64,000 nt of DNA, taken from the NCBI GenBank assembly GCA_020637635.1, contig JACKKB010000009.1, positions 1 to 64,000 on the forward strand, read 5' to 3'. This stretch comes from Albidovulum sp. (GTDB lineage: Bacteria > Pseudomonadota > Alphaproteobacteria > Rhodobacterales > Rhodobacteraceae). Shown here piece by piece: positions 23,930 to 32,874 of this stretch (its first letter is position 1; every line of letters begins with the position of its first letter). The notes under the pieces are model-generated. The model was not told where the DNA came from and did not search any database. It worked only from the letters and a program-made list of their open reading frames with translations. Position numbers and translations under genes: made by a program.

Positions 23930-24871
23930 ATGACCGAGTATGAGCCGCACGCGGCCGAGTTGACGTCTCTTTCGGATGCAGACTGGGCTGCACGCATCGA
24001 GCGGATCGGAAACGAGGCGGGGTATTACCAGCGCCTCGGGGTCGACCATGCGGCATTCTATTTCGACAACGGCCCGACGCTTCTGGTGACCTTCGAGACC
24101 CGCGCGGCGATCCGCGCGCATCAGCCCGGGCAACTGCCGATGGGCTACGATCTCGCCCGATCACGCTCCTGGTCGCATCTGTGCATCATCGCCGAGACCG
24201 ACAGCTTCTATCGCGACGAAACCGTCTATCGCTATTTCGACCGGCTCGTCGACGACGCCTTCTTCGAGGATTTCGAAAGCGTCGTCTTCTACGGCGCCGG
24301 CATGTGCGGCTATGCCGCCGCGGCCTTCTCGGTGACCGCGCCCGGCGCCACGGTGGTTCTCGTGCAGCCCCGGGCGACGCTCGACCCGCGGGTGGCGGGC
24401 TGGGATCCGCGCTTTCTCGAGAAGCGCCGGCTCTGTTTCACCGACCGCTACGGCTTCGCCCCCGACATGATCGAGGGCGCGGGCCCGGTCTTCGTGCTCT
24501 ACGACCCCGAGCTCACGCTCGATTCGATGCATGCATCCCTCTTTGCCAGACCCTTCGTGAAGCTCATCCGCTGCCGCTTTCTCGGCCGCGACATCGGCCG
24601 CGCGCTCGAGGAGATGCGGATCCTGTCGTCGCTCCTGGCGGCGGCGACGACGGGCACGTTCGATGAACGCCTGTTCGCGATCTTCTATCGCGGCCGGCGC
24701 AACTACGAACCCTATCTGTCGCGCGTGCTGGCGCGCCTCGATGCCGATGGCCGCGCGGAACTGTCAGCGATCCTCTGCCGGAGCGTCAGCGGACGCCTCG
24801 CCCTGCCGAAATTCCGCAACCGGCTGGCCGAGCTGGAAACCGTCATGGCCCGCACCCGCCAGAACGGCTGA
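23930..24871 (+). CDS. Conserved protein of unknown function (not a true PAPS reductase)
   Basis: 313 residues from MTEYEPHAAELTS; an ATG 15 bases upstream (MGVVGMTEYEP) is equally open. The N-terminal third (LVTFETRAAIRAHQPGQLPM) is followed by a nucleotide-binding-like segment VVFYGAGMCGYAAAAFSVTA. Relatives in Rhodobacterales are, as I recall, often labelled phosphoadenosine phosphosulfate reductase, but the PAPS/APS motifs and the ECGIH catalytic Cys are absent. The C-terminal half is charged and helical (RRNYEPYLSRVLARLDADG). No neighbour suggests a role. I would leave the function open. Confidence 0.7.
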   Translation: MTEYEPHAAELTSLSDADWAARIERIGNEAGYYQRLGVDHAAFYFDNGPTLLVTFETRAAIRAHQPGQLPMGYDLARSRSWSHLCIIAETDSFYRDETVYRYFDRLVDDAFFEDFESVVFYGAGMCGYAAAAFSVTAPGATVVLVQPRATLDPRVAGWDPRFLEKRRLCFTDRYGFAPDMIEGAGPVFVLYDPELTLDSMHASLFARPFVKLIRCRFLGRDIGRALEEMRILSSLLAAATTGTFDERLFAIFYRGRRNYEPYLSRVLARLDADGRAELSAILCRSVSGRLALPKFRNRLAELETVMARTRQNG

Positions 24872-24946
24872 TCCCGGAACGGCTGATCAGCTCCGCCCTG
24901 CCGGGGCACGCATTGCCGCAGGGTTTTCCGGGGCAGGCTCGGGCGA

Positions 24947-25621
24947 TCAGCGGGCGATCGGCGTCATCCGCGCCAGCGCCCGCCAGAACGGCTGCGCACG
25001 GTCGTTGTCATTGATGCCCGTTGCCACCGCGAAGCCAAGATCGGGGAAGTAGAGGAAGTCCTGCGCCACCCAGTCGTCGCCCTGCATGAAGCTCGCCTTG
25101 ACCGGCATGGCGACATATTCGCAGCCGCCGATCGTGCGCCGATCGGTGCGGCCGAAGACATAGACCGCCGTCTCGCAGCCACGCGATCCGTCGGGCCAGA
25201 TCGTGGTGACGCCGCCAAGCCAGCTCTCGCCCGAGACCGGGCTCGGCAGCTTGGCGGGATCTTCGGTGTAGTCGTAGCGCAGCATCCGGTCGGGATTGGC
25301 AGCCAGGGCTCCGGTCGTCTCCCAGACCTCGGTATCGTAAAGGCCGAGCCGGCTGAGAAAGCTCAGACCCGGATCGTCCGGCCCCGCCTCGGGCGCGGTC
25401 TCCACGAAGGCAATCTCGCCGGGCCCCGCCGCACGGATCTCGACCGTCCCGCCATCGGCATATTCGGCGCGAATGCCGGAGGTCAGATCGTCCGGCACCG
25501 GGCAGACCGGCGCCCCGCCTGCATCCGCAGCACTTTGTGCCAAAGCCGGCGCATTGCCGAGCGCGGCGAGGCACATCATCGCCGCAACGGCCCTCAGGGG
25601 CATACCCGTCACCACAGCCAT
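24947..25621 (-). CDS. Exported protein of unknown function
   Basis: 224 residues. A signal peptide is evident (MPLRAVAAMMCLAALG then APALAQSA, cleavage after ALA-QS). GGAG lies seven bases before the chosen ATG; an ATG six codons later is possible. The mature part is acidic, has four Cys (CPVPDDL, GCETAVY, GGCEYVA) and aromatic residues (DFLYFPDLGFAV), so a small periplasmic disulfide-bonded domain is likely. No family recognised. It is followed downstream by nothing on this strand and preceded by a lipoprotein gene. Confidence 0.7.
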   Translation of the reverse strand: MAVVTGMPLRAVAAMMCLAALGNAPALAQSAADAGGAPVCPVPDDLTSGIRAEYADGGTVEIRAAGPGEIAFVETAPEAGPDDPGLSFLSRLGLYDTEVWETTGALAANPDRMLRYDYTEDPAKLPSPVSGESWLGGVTTIWPDGSRGCETAVYVFGRTDRRTIGGCEYVAMPVKASFMQGDDWVAQDFLYFPDLGFAVATGINDNDRAQPFWRALARMTPIAR

Positions 25622-25680
25622 CCCACGTCTCCACACCCGATCAGGGGTCGCAAAAAACACTCGGCGAGGCAAGCATCGCC

Positions 25681-25986
25681 TCAGCAGGAATAGGCCACCG
25701 CATGCAATTCGTAGGGTTGCTCGCCCGGCGCGAGGGGATCGAAGACAACGGTGTTGGCGCCCGCCTCCTGTGCCGTGGCCAACGCCTGATTGCGGGCATA
25801 GCGCAGACCCTGCGCTGCCAGAACCCCGTAAACGCCTGGTTTCGAACGGATATCCGTGACGTATCGGCATTGACCGACCTCTGCCGCGCTGGCTTCTCGC
25901 ATGCCCGGCACGCCCACGAACCCCGGGTCGGATGTGCACCCGGCCAGGATCGCCGAACCCATGGCGAGAATCGTCAACGATTTCAT
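25681..25986 (-). CDS. Small lipoprotein (DUF4156-like)
   Basis: 101 residues. It starts MKSLTILAMGSAILAGCTSD with a good lipobox (ILAGC, Cys17) and SD (GGGAGA). The mature part (GQCRYVTDIRSKPG, ALATAQEAGANTVVFDPL) resembles DUF4156/RcsF-like lipoproteins with a conserved xGANxV strand and a terminal Cys (YSC). It is probably outer-membrane anchored. Two Cys (in GQC and YSC) could pair. The function is unknown. Confidence 0.75.
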   Translation of the reverse strand: MKSLTILAMGSAILAGCTSDPGFVGVPGMREASAAEVGQCRYVTDIRSKPGVYGVLAAQGLRYARNQALATAQEAGANTVVFDPLAPGEQPYELHAVAYSC

Positions 25987-26116
25987 TGCCTGTCTCCCAT
26001 TGTCGCCGGATCGCCGCAGCCCACCGGCTTCCGCCCGGATCCCGGCGCCCGTGCGGATGCCGAATCCATGTCCGCCCCTGCGCCCCCGCCGCGCCACGGG
26101 GTCCGCACCCCGCCGC

Positions 26117-26434
26117 TCATCGCCCCTTGGCACCGCTGAGGCGCCGCAGGTTGGCGCGCGTCCGCCGCCGCAGCGGATGCACCGCCGCCAGCGTCACCGC
26201 GGCCGGCGAGCGACCGGAGGCGAGCGCATGGCTCACCGCATAACCGCTCCTGAGCGCCGCCTCGGCCTTCTCGGCCCACATCCGCTTGTGCTCGTCGGGT
26301 GCCAGCGGCCAGAACCCCGCCATTCCAAGCGTGCGCATGGCGATCACCGCCTGCGCCTCGCCGAACATCATCGCCATCGAAACGGAGGCGCACATGACGT
26401 CCAGCCCGGAGTTCATCAGTCCAGTTCGCACCAT
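26117..26434 (-). CDS. Small helical protein (family often labelled antifreeze protein)
   Basis: 105 residues from MVRTGLMNSGLDV, with AAGGA at SD distance. The sequence is Met-rich and helical (CASVSMAMMFGEAQAVIAMR), followed by EKAEAALRSG and a basic C-terminus (HPLRRRTRANLRRLSGAKGR). Rhodobacterales members of this family are, as I recall, annotated antifreeze protein without evidence; the pattern looks more like a phasin-like polyester- or membrane-surface protein. No biochemical role is assigned. Confidence 0.65.
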   Translation of the reverse strand: MVRTGLMNSGLDVMCASVSMAMMFGEAQAVIAMRTLGMAGFWPLAPDEHKRMWAEKAEAALRSGYAVSHALASGRSPAAVTLAAVHPLRRRTRANLRRLSGAKGR

Positions 26435-26616
26435 CGCATCCTTTCGCCACCCGATCTGTCGTGACATTAGAGCCGATCGCCGCGCCTTTGCCCATGACAA
26501 TCGCTTGATCGGCGCCGATCTGCTGCGGGCAAACCGCAGGACTGCCGCAGGCAGGCCGCGACGACGCCGCCACGAAGCCGCTGGAACCGGGCGCGGCGAT
26601 GCGCTAGGTCCGGGCC

Positions 26617-27675
26617 ATGAGCGAACCGCGCCCGACCCGCCAGATCGTCATCCGTCGTCCCGACGACATGCATCTGCATCTGCGCGACGGCGCAATGCTG
26701 GCAACCGTGCTGCCGGAGAGCGCGCGTCACTTCGCCCGCGCCATCGTCATGCCGAACCTCGTGCCCCCCGTGGTCACGGCGCGCGAGGCCGCCGCCTACC
26801 GCGACCGGATCCTTGCGGCCCTGCCGGAGGGCGCGGCGTTCGAGCCGCTGATGACGCTCTACCTGACCGAGACGACGGACCCCGACGACGTGGCCGCCGC
26901 CCATGCCTCGGGGCTCGTCAGGGCAGTGAAGCTTTACCCGGCGGGGGCCACGACGAACTCCGCCTCGGGCGTGCGCGATTTCGACCGCGTGCGCGCGGTT
27001 CTCGAGCGGATGGCGGCGATCGGCCTGCCGCTCTGCATCCATGGCGAGGTCACCGACCCCGCCGTCGACATCTTCGACCGCGAAGCCGTCTTCATCGACC
27101 GCGTGCTCGACCCGCTTCGCCGCGCGACGCCCGGCCTGCGGGTGGTGATGGAGCACATCACCACCGGGGACGGCGTCGACTATGCCCGCGCGCAGGGCGC
27201 CGATCTTGCCGCGACGATCACCACGCACCACCTGATCATCAACCGCAACCACATCCTCGCCGGCGGCATCCGTCCGCACTACTACTGCCTTCCCGTCGCC
27301 AAACGCGAGAGCCACCGGCAGGCCCTGCGCGCCGCGGCCGCCTCGGGGGAACCGCGGTTCTTCCTCGGGACCGATTCCGCGCCGCATCCCGATCACCTGA
27401 AGGAACATGCCTGCGGTTGCGCCGGCTGCTTTACCGCCACCAACACGATGGCGCTTCTCGCGCATGTCTTCGACGAGATGGGCGCGCTCGACCGGCTCGA
27501 GGCCTTCACCTCGCGCAACGGCGCGGCCTTTTACCGCCTGCCCCTCAATGACGGCAGTCTGACCCTGACCCGGCGCGACAAGCCTGCCAGCTGGCCCGCC
27601 AGGATCACCGGCGCGCCCGGGCCCGTCACCGTCTTCGACCCCGGCTTCCCGGTCCACTGGCATGTGAGCGATTGA
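26617..27675 (+). CDS. pyrC: Dihydroorotase
   Basis: 352 residues, class II dihydroorotase of pyrimidine synthesis (carbamoyl aspartate to dihydroorotate). Zinc ligands are His19 and His21 (DMHLHLRDG), the carboxylated Lys105 (AVKLYPAG), and His in MEHITT and HHLIINRNH. The C-terminal catalytic Asp is in FLGTDSAPH. pyrE follows 103 bp downstream behind a large palindrome. Confidence 0.95.
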   Translation: MSEPRPTRQIVIRRPDDMHLHLRDGAMLATVLPESARHFARAIVMPNLVPPVVTAREAAAYRDRILAALPEGAAFEPLMTLYLTETTDPDDVAAAHASGLVRAVKLYPAGATTNSASGVRDFDRVRAVLERMAAIGLPLCIHGEVTDPAVDIFDREAVFIDRVLDPLRRATPGLRVVMEHITTGDGVDYARAQGADLAATITTHHLIINRNHILAGGIRPHYYCLPVAKRESHRQALRAAAASGEPRFFLGTDSAPHPDHLKEHACGCAGCFTATNTMALLAHVFDEMGALDRLEAFTSRNGAAFYRLPLNDGSLTLTRRDKPASWPARITGAPGPVTVFDPGFPVHWHVSD

Positions 27676-27676
27676 T

Positions 27677-27763
27677 CTTTCACAGTGGCCGCAATACTCC
27701 CGCCGGAGGCTCCCGGCCCCGCCAGCTGCCGCTCCGCGGGGAGTATTTGGACCACAATGAAAG
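27677..27763. repeat. REP-like imperfect palindrome between pyrC and pyrE
   Basis: The left arm (27677-27703, CTTTCACAGTGGCC...AATACTCCCGC) is the reverse complement of the right arm (27736-27763) with about five mismatches over 27-28 bases. The arm sequence GGGGAGTATTTGG resembles palindromes I remember as common after genes in Rhodobacterales. The right arm ends in GAAAG, which runs into the pyrE SD (AAAGGAG), so folding in the mRNA could mask that SD. Confidence 0.75.
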
Positions 27764-27778
27764 GAGAAGACCCGCGCC

Positions 27779-28459
27779 ATGACCCCGTCGAGCTTCCCGT
27801 CGAAAGAGGAAATCGCCCGCCTGACGGCCCGCATGCTTCTGGAGATCGGGGCGGTGCATTTCAATGCCGAGACGCCGTTCACGCTTGCCTCGGGTCTGCC
27901 CTCGCCGACCTATATCGATTGCCGCAAGCTCATCTCCTATCCGCGCATCCGCGCGGTGCTGATGGATTTCCTCGCCGTCACCGTGATGCGCGAGGCGGGT
28001 TTCGAGGCGTTTGACAACGTCGCCGGCGGCGAGACCGCGGGCATCCCCTTCGCGGCCATGGTCGCCGAGCGGCTGGCCCTGCCGATGACCTATGTGCGCA
28101 AGAAGCCCAAGGGCTATGGCCGCAACGCCCGCATCGAAGGCGTGATGACCGAAGGCAGCCGGGTCCTGCTGATCGAGGATCTCACCACCGACGGCGGCTC
28201 GAAGCTGAGCTTCGTCGATGCCATCCGCGAGACCGGCGCGGTCTGTGCCCATACTGCGGTGATCTTCTACTACGGCATCTTCCCCGAGACGATCGACACG
28301 CTCGGGCGCCACGGTGTCAGCCTGCATCATCTCTGCACCTGGTGGGACGTCCTGGCCGTGGCCCGCGAATCGGACGCCTTCGATCGCGCGACGCTCGACG
28401 AGGTCGAGGCCTTCCTCACCTCTCCGCGGCCCTGGCAGGCGGCGCGGGCGAAAGGTTGA
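27779..28459 (+). CDS. pyrE: Orotate phosphoribosyltransferase
   Basis: 226 residues. The PRPP-binding motif is VLLIEDLTTDGGSK, and the upstream YVRKKPKGYG loop supplies the catalytic Lys. It makes OMP from orotate and PRPP, two steps after PyrC. AAAGGAG is a good SD 12 bases before the ATG. Confidence 0.95.
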   Translation: MTPSSFPSKEEIARLTARMLLEIGAVHFNAETPFTLASGLPSPTYIDCRKLISYPRIRAVLMDFLAVTVMREAGFEAFDNVAGGETAGIPFAAMVAERLALPMTYVRKKPKGYGRNARIEGVMTEGSRVLLIEDLTTDGGSKLSFVDAIRETGAVCAHTAVIFYYGIFPETIDTLGRHGVSLHHLCTWWDVLAVARESDAFDRATLDEVEAFLTSPRPWQAARAKG

Positions 28460-28523
28460 CGCCGCGGCACCCGACCCGTTCGGCCAGAACGCGCCGGACC
28501 GGCCGGGGCGAATATCGGCCATG

Positions 28524-28577
28524 TTGACCCTGACCGGTGTCTTCGCGCAGTATATGGTATGGTGATGCTTATCCACC
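28524..28577 (+). promoter_or_regulatory. dnaB upstream region: possible promoter and DnaA box
   Basis: TTGACC (28524-28529) and CAGTAT (28548-28553) are spaced by 18 bases. Just downstream TTATCCACC (28569-28577) differs from the DnaA-box consensus TTATCCACA at the last base only. The box lies 77 bp before the dnaB ATG, which would suit DnaA control of helicase supply. Confidence 0.4.
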
Positions 28578-28653
28578 GACCGTCCACAGCGATATACAAT
28601 TTGCCTGCGGCGGCGCTTTGGCGCATATCCCTTCGCCGACGACGGGGGACAGA

Positions 28654-30141
28654 ATGAACGACGTGGCGACGATCCGCGCGGTGCCGAAACCGCCGGAACC
28701 CGAAGCGCTTCCGCACAACATCGAGGCCGAGCAGCAGCTTCTGGGCGCGATCCTGACCAACAACGACATCTATGACCGCATCGCGGCATTGGTGAAGGCC
28801 GAGCATTTCTTCGAACCCGTGCATCAGCGCATCTTCGAGGTTTCGGTGGCGCGCATCCAGAAGAACGCGCTCGCCTCGCCGGTGACGCTGAAGGGCTATC
28901 TGGAAGAGGACGAGGCGCTGAAGGCCCTCGGCGGGCCGGCCTATCTGGCACGGCTCGCCGGCGCCGCGATCTCGGCCTTCGCCGCGCGCGACTATGCGCA
29001 GATGATCTACGAACTGGCGGTGCGCCGCGAACTGATGCGGCTCGGCCAGGACATTACCGCGCGCGCCGGCTCCATCGCCGTCGAGGACGACCCCAAGGAC
29101 CAGATCACCGAGGCCGAGCAGCGGCTTTACACGCTGGCCGAACAGGGCTCGGCGGAAAAGGGCTTCGTCTCGTTCCTCAAGGCCACGACCGACGCGGTGC
29201 AATCCGCGCTCGCCGCCTATCAGCGCGACGGCGGGCTTGCCGGCATCTCGACCGGGCTCGCCGATCTCGACAAGAAGCTTGGCGGCCTGCATCCGTCCGA
29301 TCTGCTGATCCTCGCCGGGCGGCCGTCGATGGGCAAGACCTCGCTGGCCACCAACATCGCCTTCAACATCGCCAGGTCGCACCGGCGCGGGCTGCGCCCG
29401 GACGGCACCGAGGGCACGATTGACGGCGGCGTCGTCGGCTTCTTCTCGCTCGAGATGTCGGCCGAGCAGCTGGCCGCGCGGATCCTTTCCGAGGCCTCGG
29501 AGGTGCCCTCCGAACAGATCCGGCGCGGCGACATGAACGAGGCCGAGTTCCGCCGCTTCGTCGAGGCGGCAAAGGCGCTCGAGGCCTGCCCGCTCTATAT
29601 CGACGACACACCGGCCCTGCCGATCAGCCAGGTGACCGCGCGCTGCCGGCGGCTGAAACGCACCCACGGGCTCGACGTTGTCTTCGTCGATTATCTGCAG
29701 CTGCTTCGCGGCACCGGGCGGGGCGACAACCGCGTTCAGGAGATCGCCGAAATATCGATGGGTCTCAAGGCCCTGGCAAAGGAACTCAATATTCCGGTCG
29801 TGGCGCTCTCGCAGCTCTCGCGGCAGGTCGAGAACCGCGACGACAAGCGCCCGCAGCTCTCGGACCTGCGCGAATCCGGCTCGATCGAGCAGGATGCCGA
29901 CGTGGTCATGTTCGTCTTCCGCGAGGAGTACTACCGCGAACGCGAAAAGCCCGGCGACCACGACCTGGAAGGCATGGCCAAGTGGCAGGAGATCATGGAG
30001 CAGGTGCACGGCAAGGCCGAGGTGATCATCGGCAAGCAGCGCCACGGCCCGATCGGCCATGTCGAACTGTCGTTCGAGGGCCGCTTCACCCGCTTCGGCA
30101 ATCTCGTGAAACCCTGGCAGCAGGGCAGCGGTGACTTCTGA
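28654..30141 (+). CDS. dnaB: Replicative DNA helicase DnaB
   Basis: 495 residues. The N-terminal domain (PHNIEAEQQLLGAILTNND) is followed by the RecA-like C-terminal domain with Walker A GRPSMGKTS, Walker B VVFVDYLQLL and the motif LSQLSRQVENRDDKRP. It is the hexameric helicase of the replication fork. No intein is present. alr follows 45 bp downstream on the same strand. Confidence 0.96.
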   Translation: MNDVATIRAVPKPPEPEALPHNIEAEQQLLGAILTNNDIYDRIAALVKAEHFFEPVHQRIFEVSVARIQKNALASPVTLKGYLEEDEALKALGGPAYLARLAGAAISAFAARDYAQMIYELAVRRELMRLGQDITARAGSIAVEDDPKDQITEAEQRLYTLAEQGSAEKGFVSFLKATTDAVQSALAAYQRDGGLAGISTGLADLDKKLGGLHPSDLLILAGRPSMGKTSLATNIAFNIARSHRRGLRPDGTEGTIDGGVVGFFSLEMSAEQLAARILSEASEVPSEQIRRGDMNEAEFRRFVEAAKALEACPLYIDDTPALPISQVTARCRRLKRTHGLDVVFVDYLQLLRGTGRGDNRVQEIAEISMGLKALAKELNIPVVALSQLSRQVENRDDKRPQLSDLRESGSIEQDADVVMFVFREEYYREREKPGDHDLEGMAKWQEIMEQVHGKAEVIIGKQRHGPIGHVELSFEGRFTRFGNLVKPWQQGSGDF

Positions 30142-30186
30142 TCCCTTTCCGCTTGACCTTGCGGGGCAAGCTGGCAAAACCCGGCC

Positions 30187-31233
30187 ATGGCTCGGGCAGA
30201 TCTGACAATCGACCTCGGCGCGATCGTCGCCAACTGGCGCGCGCTTGCCCGTCTCTCGGGCAAGGCCGAGGCGGCTGCCGTGGTCAAGGCCGATGCCTAC
30301 GGCCTTGGCGCGGCGCGGGTGGCGCCGGCGCTGGCGCGGGCGGGCGCGCGGAGCTTCTTCGTCGCCGAAGCGAGCGAGGGGGCACGGCTGCGCCCCCACA
30401 TCGGCCCCGCCCCCGCGATCTTCGTCTTCACCGGCCATATGGCGGGCGATGCCGCGGCGCTGTCGGAGGGGCGCCTCATTCCGCTGCTGAACTCCCGCGA
30501 ACAGGTCGCGCGCCATCGTGATACCCTGCCCGGTCATCCCTTCGGCATCCAGCTCGATACCGGGATGAACCGGCTCGGCATCGAGGAGGCCGACTGGCGC
30601 GAACTCGCCCCGGCGCTTCTGGCCGAGGGACCGCGGCTTCTCATGTCGCATCTCGCCTGCGCCGATGCGCCGGACCAGGCGGCGAACGCGGCCCAGCTGG
30701 CCGTCTTCCGGCGCCTGACCGATGCCACCGGAGTGGCGCGCTCGCTCGCCGCGACGGGCGGTATCCTCCTCGGGCCGGACTATCACTTCGACCTGACGCG
30801 TCCCGGGGTCGGGCTCTACGGCGGCGCGCCCTTCGACGGGGCCGAACCCGTGGTTCGGCTGGCGCTGCCGGTGGTCCAGACCCGCGAAGTCGCCGCCGGC
30901 GAGACGGTTGGCTATGGCAACGGCTGGACCGCGCCCGCGCCGGCGCGGATCGCGACGCTGGCCGCGGGCTATGCCGACGGGCTCCTCAGGGCGATGAGCC
31001 ACCGCGCCCGCGTCTTCGCCGGCGATGCGCCCTGCCCGCTTGTCGGGCGCGTCTCGATGGATCTCATCGGCGTCGACGTGAGCCACCTCGACACCGTGCC
31101 CGAAACGCTCGACATCCTCGGCCCGGCGCAGGGCGTCGACCGGCTGGCGCTGGACGCCGGCACCATCGGCTACGAGATCCTGACATCGCTCGGCCCCCGC
31201 TACGCGCGACACTACGAAGAGGCCGCCGGATGA
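30187..31233 (+). CDS. alr: Alanine racemase
   Basis: 348 residues. The PLP lysine is Lys34 in VVKADAYGLG. The second catalytic base region is LAAGYADGLLRAMS with the substrate-contact Tyr, and RVSMDLIGVDVS is the conserved C-terminal block. It supplies D-alanine for peptidoglycan. It is coupled by ATGA to mlaE. dnaB-alr adjacency is common in bacteria. Confidence 0.94.
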   Translation: MARADLTIDLGAIVANWRALARLSGKAEAAAVVKADAYGLGAARVAPALARAGARSFFVAEASEGARLRPHIGPAPAIFVFTGHMAGDAAALSEGRLIPLLNSREQVARHRDTLPGHPFGIQLDTGMNRLGIEEADWRELAPALLAEGPRLLMSHLACADAPDQAANAAQLAVFRRLTDATGVARSLAATGGILLGPDYHFDLTRPGVGLYGGAPFDGAEPVVRLALPVVQTREVAAGETVGYGNGWTAPAPARIATLAAGYADGLLRAMSHRARVFAGDAPCPLVGRVSMDLIGVDVSHLDTVPETLDILGPAQGVDRLALDAGTIGYEILTSLGPRYARHYEEAAG

Positions 31234-32015
31234 CCGCGCTTCTCGCCCCGCTCGCGGCTCTCGGCCGCATCGTCTTCGACGCACTCGCCGCAGCGGGGCG
31301 CATCGCCTTCTTCGCCACCGAGGCCGTCAGCCACATCTTCCGCCCGCCCTGGTACCCGCGCGAGTTTCTGGCCGCGCTCATGCAGATCGGCTGGTTCAGC
31401 CTGCCCGTCGTCGGCATGACCGCGCTCTTCACCGGAGCCGCGCTGGCGCTGCAGATCTACGCCGGCGGCGCGCGCTTCTCGGCCGAATCGGTCGTTCCCT
31501 CGATCGTCGCCATCGGCATGGTGCGCGAACTCGGTCCCGTGCTCGGCGGCCTCATGGTTGCCGCGCGGGTCGCCTCCTCGATCGCCGCCGAGATCGGCAC
31601 GATGAAGGTGACCGAACAGATCGACGCGCTCGTGACGCTCTCGACCCACCCGATGAAATACCTGACCGCGCCGCGGATCCTCGCGGCGACGCTGGCGGTG
31701 CCGGTTCTCGTCGCGGTCGGCGACAGCATCGGCATCTTCGGCGGCTATCTCGTCGGCACCGGCCGGCTCGGCTTCAATCCCGCCACCTATCTGAAGAACA
31801 CCCGCGATTTCCTCGAACTCTGGGACGTGGGTTCGGGGCTGGTGAAGGGCGCCGCCTTCGGCTTCATCGTGGCGCTCATGGGCTGCTACTACGGCATGAC
31901 CTCGGGGCGCGGCGCGCAGGGCGTGGGTGCGGCCACCAAGGCCGCTGTCGTTGCCGCCTCGGTGCTCATCCTCGCCGCCAACTACCTGCTGACAGAGGTC
32001 TTCTTCTCCGCATGA
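31230..32015 (+). CDS. mlaE: Phospholipid ABC transporter permease MlaE
   Basis: 261 residues with five to six membrane helices and the MlaE family core (VRELGPVLGGLMVAARVASS, IGTMKVTEQIDAL). The protein is the inner-membrane part of the retrograde/anterograde lipid transport system. It overlaps alr and mlaF by ATGA. The substrate-binding MCE protein MlaD and periplasmic MlaC are not in this cluster. Confidence 0.93.
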   Translation: MTALLAPLAALGRIVFDALAAAGRIAFFATEAVSHIFRPPWYPREFLAALMQIGWFSLPVVGMTALFTGAALALQIYAGGARFSAESVVPSIVAIGMVRELGPVLGGLMVAARVASSIAAEIGTMKVTEQIDALVTLSTHPMKYLTAPRILAATLAVPVLVAVGDSIGIFGGYLVGTGRLGFNPATYLKNTRDFLELWDVGSGLVKGAAFGFIVALMGCYYGMTSGRGAQGVGAATKAAVVAASVLILAANYLLTEVFFSA

Positions 32016-32758
32016 TCGAGATCACTGGCCTCAGGAAGAGCTTTGGCGCCAAGCGCGTGCTCGACGGCGTGACGCTGAGCGTGCCGCGCGGCGAAAGCAT
32101 GGTGATCATCGGCGGTTCCGGAACCGGAAAGTCCGTTCTGCTCAAATGCATCCTCGGTCTTGTTCAACCGGATGGCGGAACCATCCTGATCGACGGAGCC
32201 GCCGCCGAAACCGGCGGGAGAGAGGCGTTCCTGGCCCGGTTCGGGATGCTCTTTCAGGGTGGCGCGCTCTTTGATTCGCTCAGCGTCTGGCAGAACGTCG
32301 CCTTCCGGCTCCTGCGCGGGTCCGCCCGCAAGAGCCGTGCCGAAGCGCGCGGCATCGCGATCGAGAAGCTGCGCCGGGTGGGGCTCGCCCCCGAAGTCGC
32401 CGATCTCTATCCCGCCGAGCTCTCGGGCGGCATGCAGAAGCGCGTGGGCCTTGCCCGCGCCATCGCCGCCGAGCCCGAGATCATCTTCTTCGACGAGCCC
32501 ACGACCGGCCTTGACCCGATCATGGCCGGCGTCATCAACGATCTCATCCGCGAGATCGTGACCGAGATGGGCGCGACGGCGATGACCATCACCCACGACA
32601 TGTCCTCGGTCCGCGCCATCGCCGACCGGGTGGCGATGCTGCATGGCGGGGTGATCCGCTGGACCGGCCCGATCGACACGCTCGACACCACCGACGATCC
32701 CTTTGTGCGCCAGTTCATCTCGGGCAGCGCCGAAGGACCGATCGAGGCCCTGCGCTGA
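32012..32758 (+). CDS. mlaF: Phospholipid ABC transporter ATPase MlaF
   Basis: 248 residues. Walker A is GGSGTGKSV, signature ELSGGMQKRVGLARA, Walker B EIIFFDEPTTGLDP and the switch His ITHDM. It powers the MlaE permease. It is the last gene of the dnaB-alr-mlaEF string; a new promoter follows. Confidence 0.93.
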   Translation: MIEITGLRKSFGAKRVLDGVTLSVPRGESMVIIGGSGTGKSVLLKCILGLVQPDGGTILIDGAAAETGGREAFLARFGMLFQGGALFDSLSVWQNVAFRLLRGSARKSRAEARGIAIEKLRRVGLAPEVADLYPAELSGGMQKRVGLARAIAAEPEIIFFDEPTTGLDPIMAGVINDLIREIVTEMGATAMTITHDMSSVRAIADRVAMLHGGVIRWTGPIDTLDTTDDPFVRQFISGSAEGPIEALR

Positions 32759-32779
32759 AGCGCCCCGGCTGCCGATGAT

Positions 32780-32809
32780 TTGACAGATCGCGCGCGAACC
32801 CGGTAGAAT
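32780..32809 (+). promoter_or_regulatory. Sigma70-type promoter
   Basis: TTGACA (32780-32785) and TAGAAT (32804-32809) are separated by 18 bases. This is the best match to the housekeeping consensus in the window. Transcription would start near 32816 and cover the two membrane-protein genes that follow. Confidence 0.7.
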
Positions 32810-32874
32810 CTCGGTCCTGTTGCCAGTATCCGCGGCGTTCGCGCACCTCTTCCTTAGCGTTCTGGGCCATCCGG

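Noticed and set aside
28327..31284. A 985-residue minus-strand open frame
   Set aside because: Antisense to pyrE, dnaB and alr, which have clear families and active-site residues; composition alone keeps the shadow frame open.
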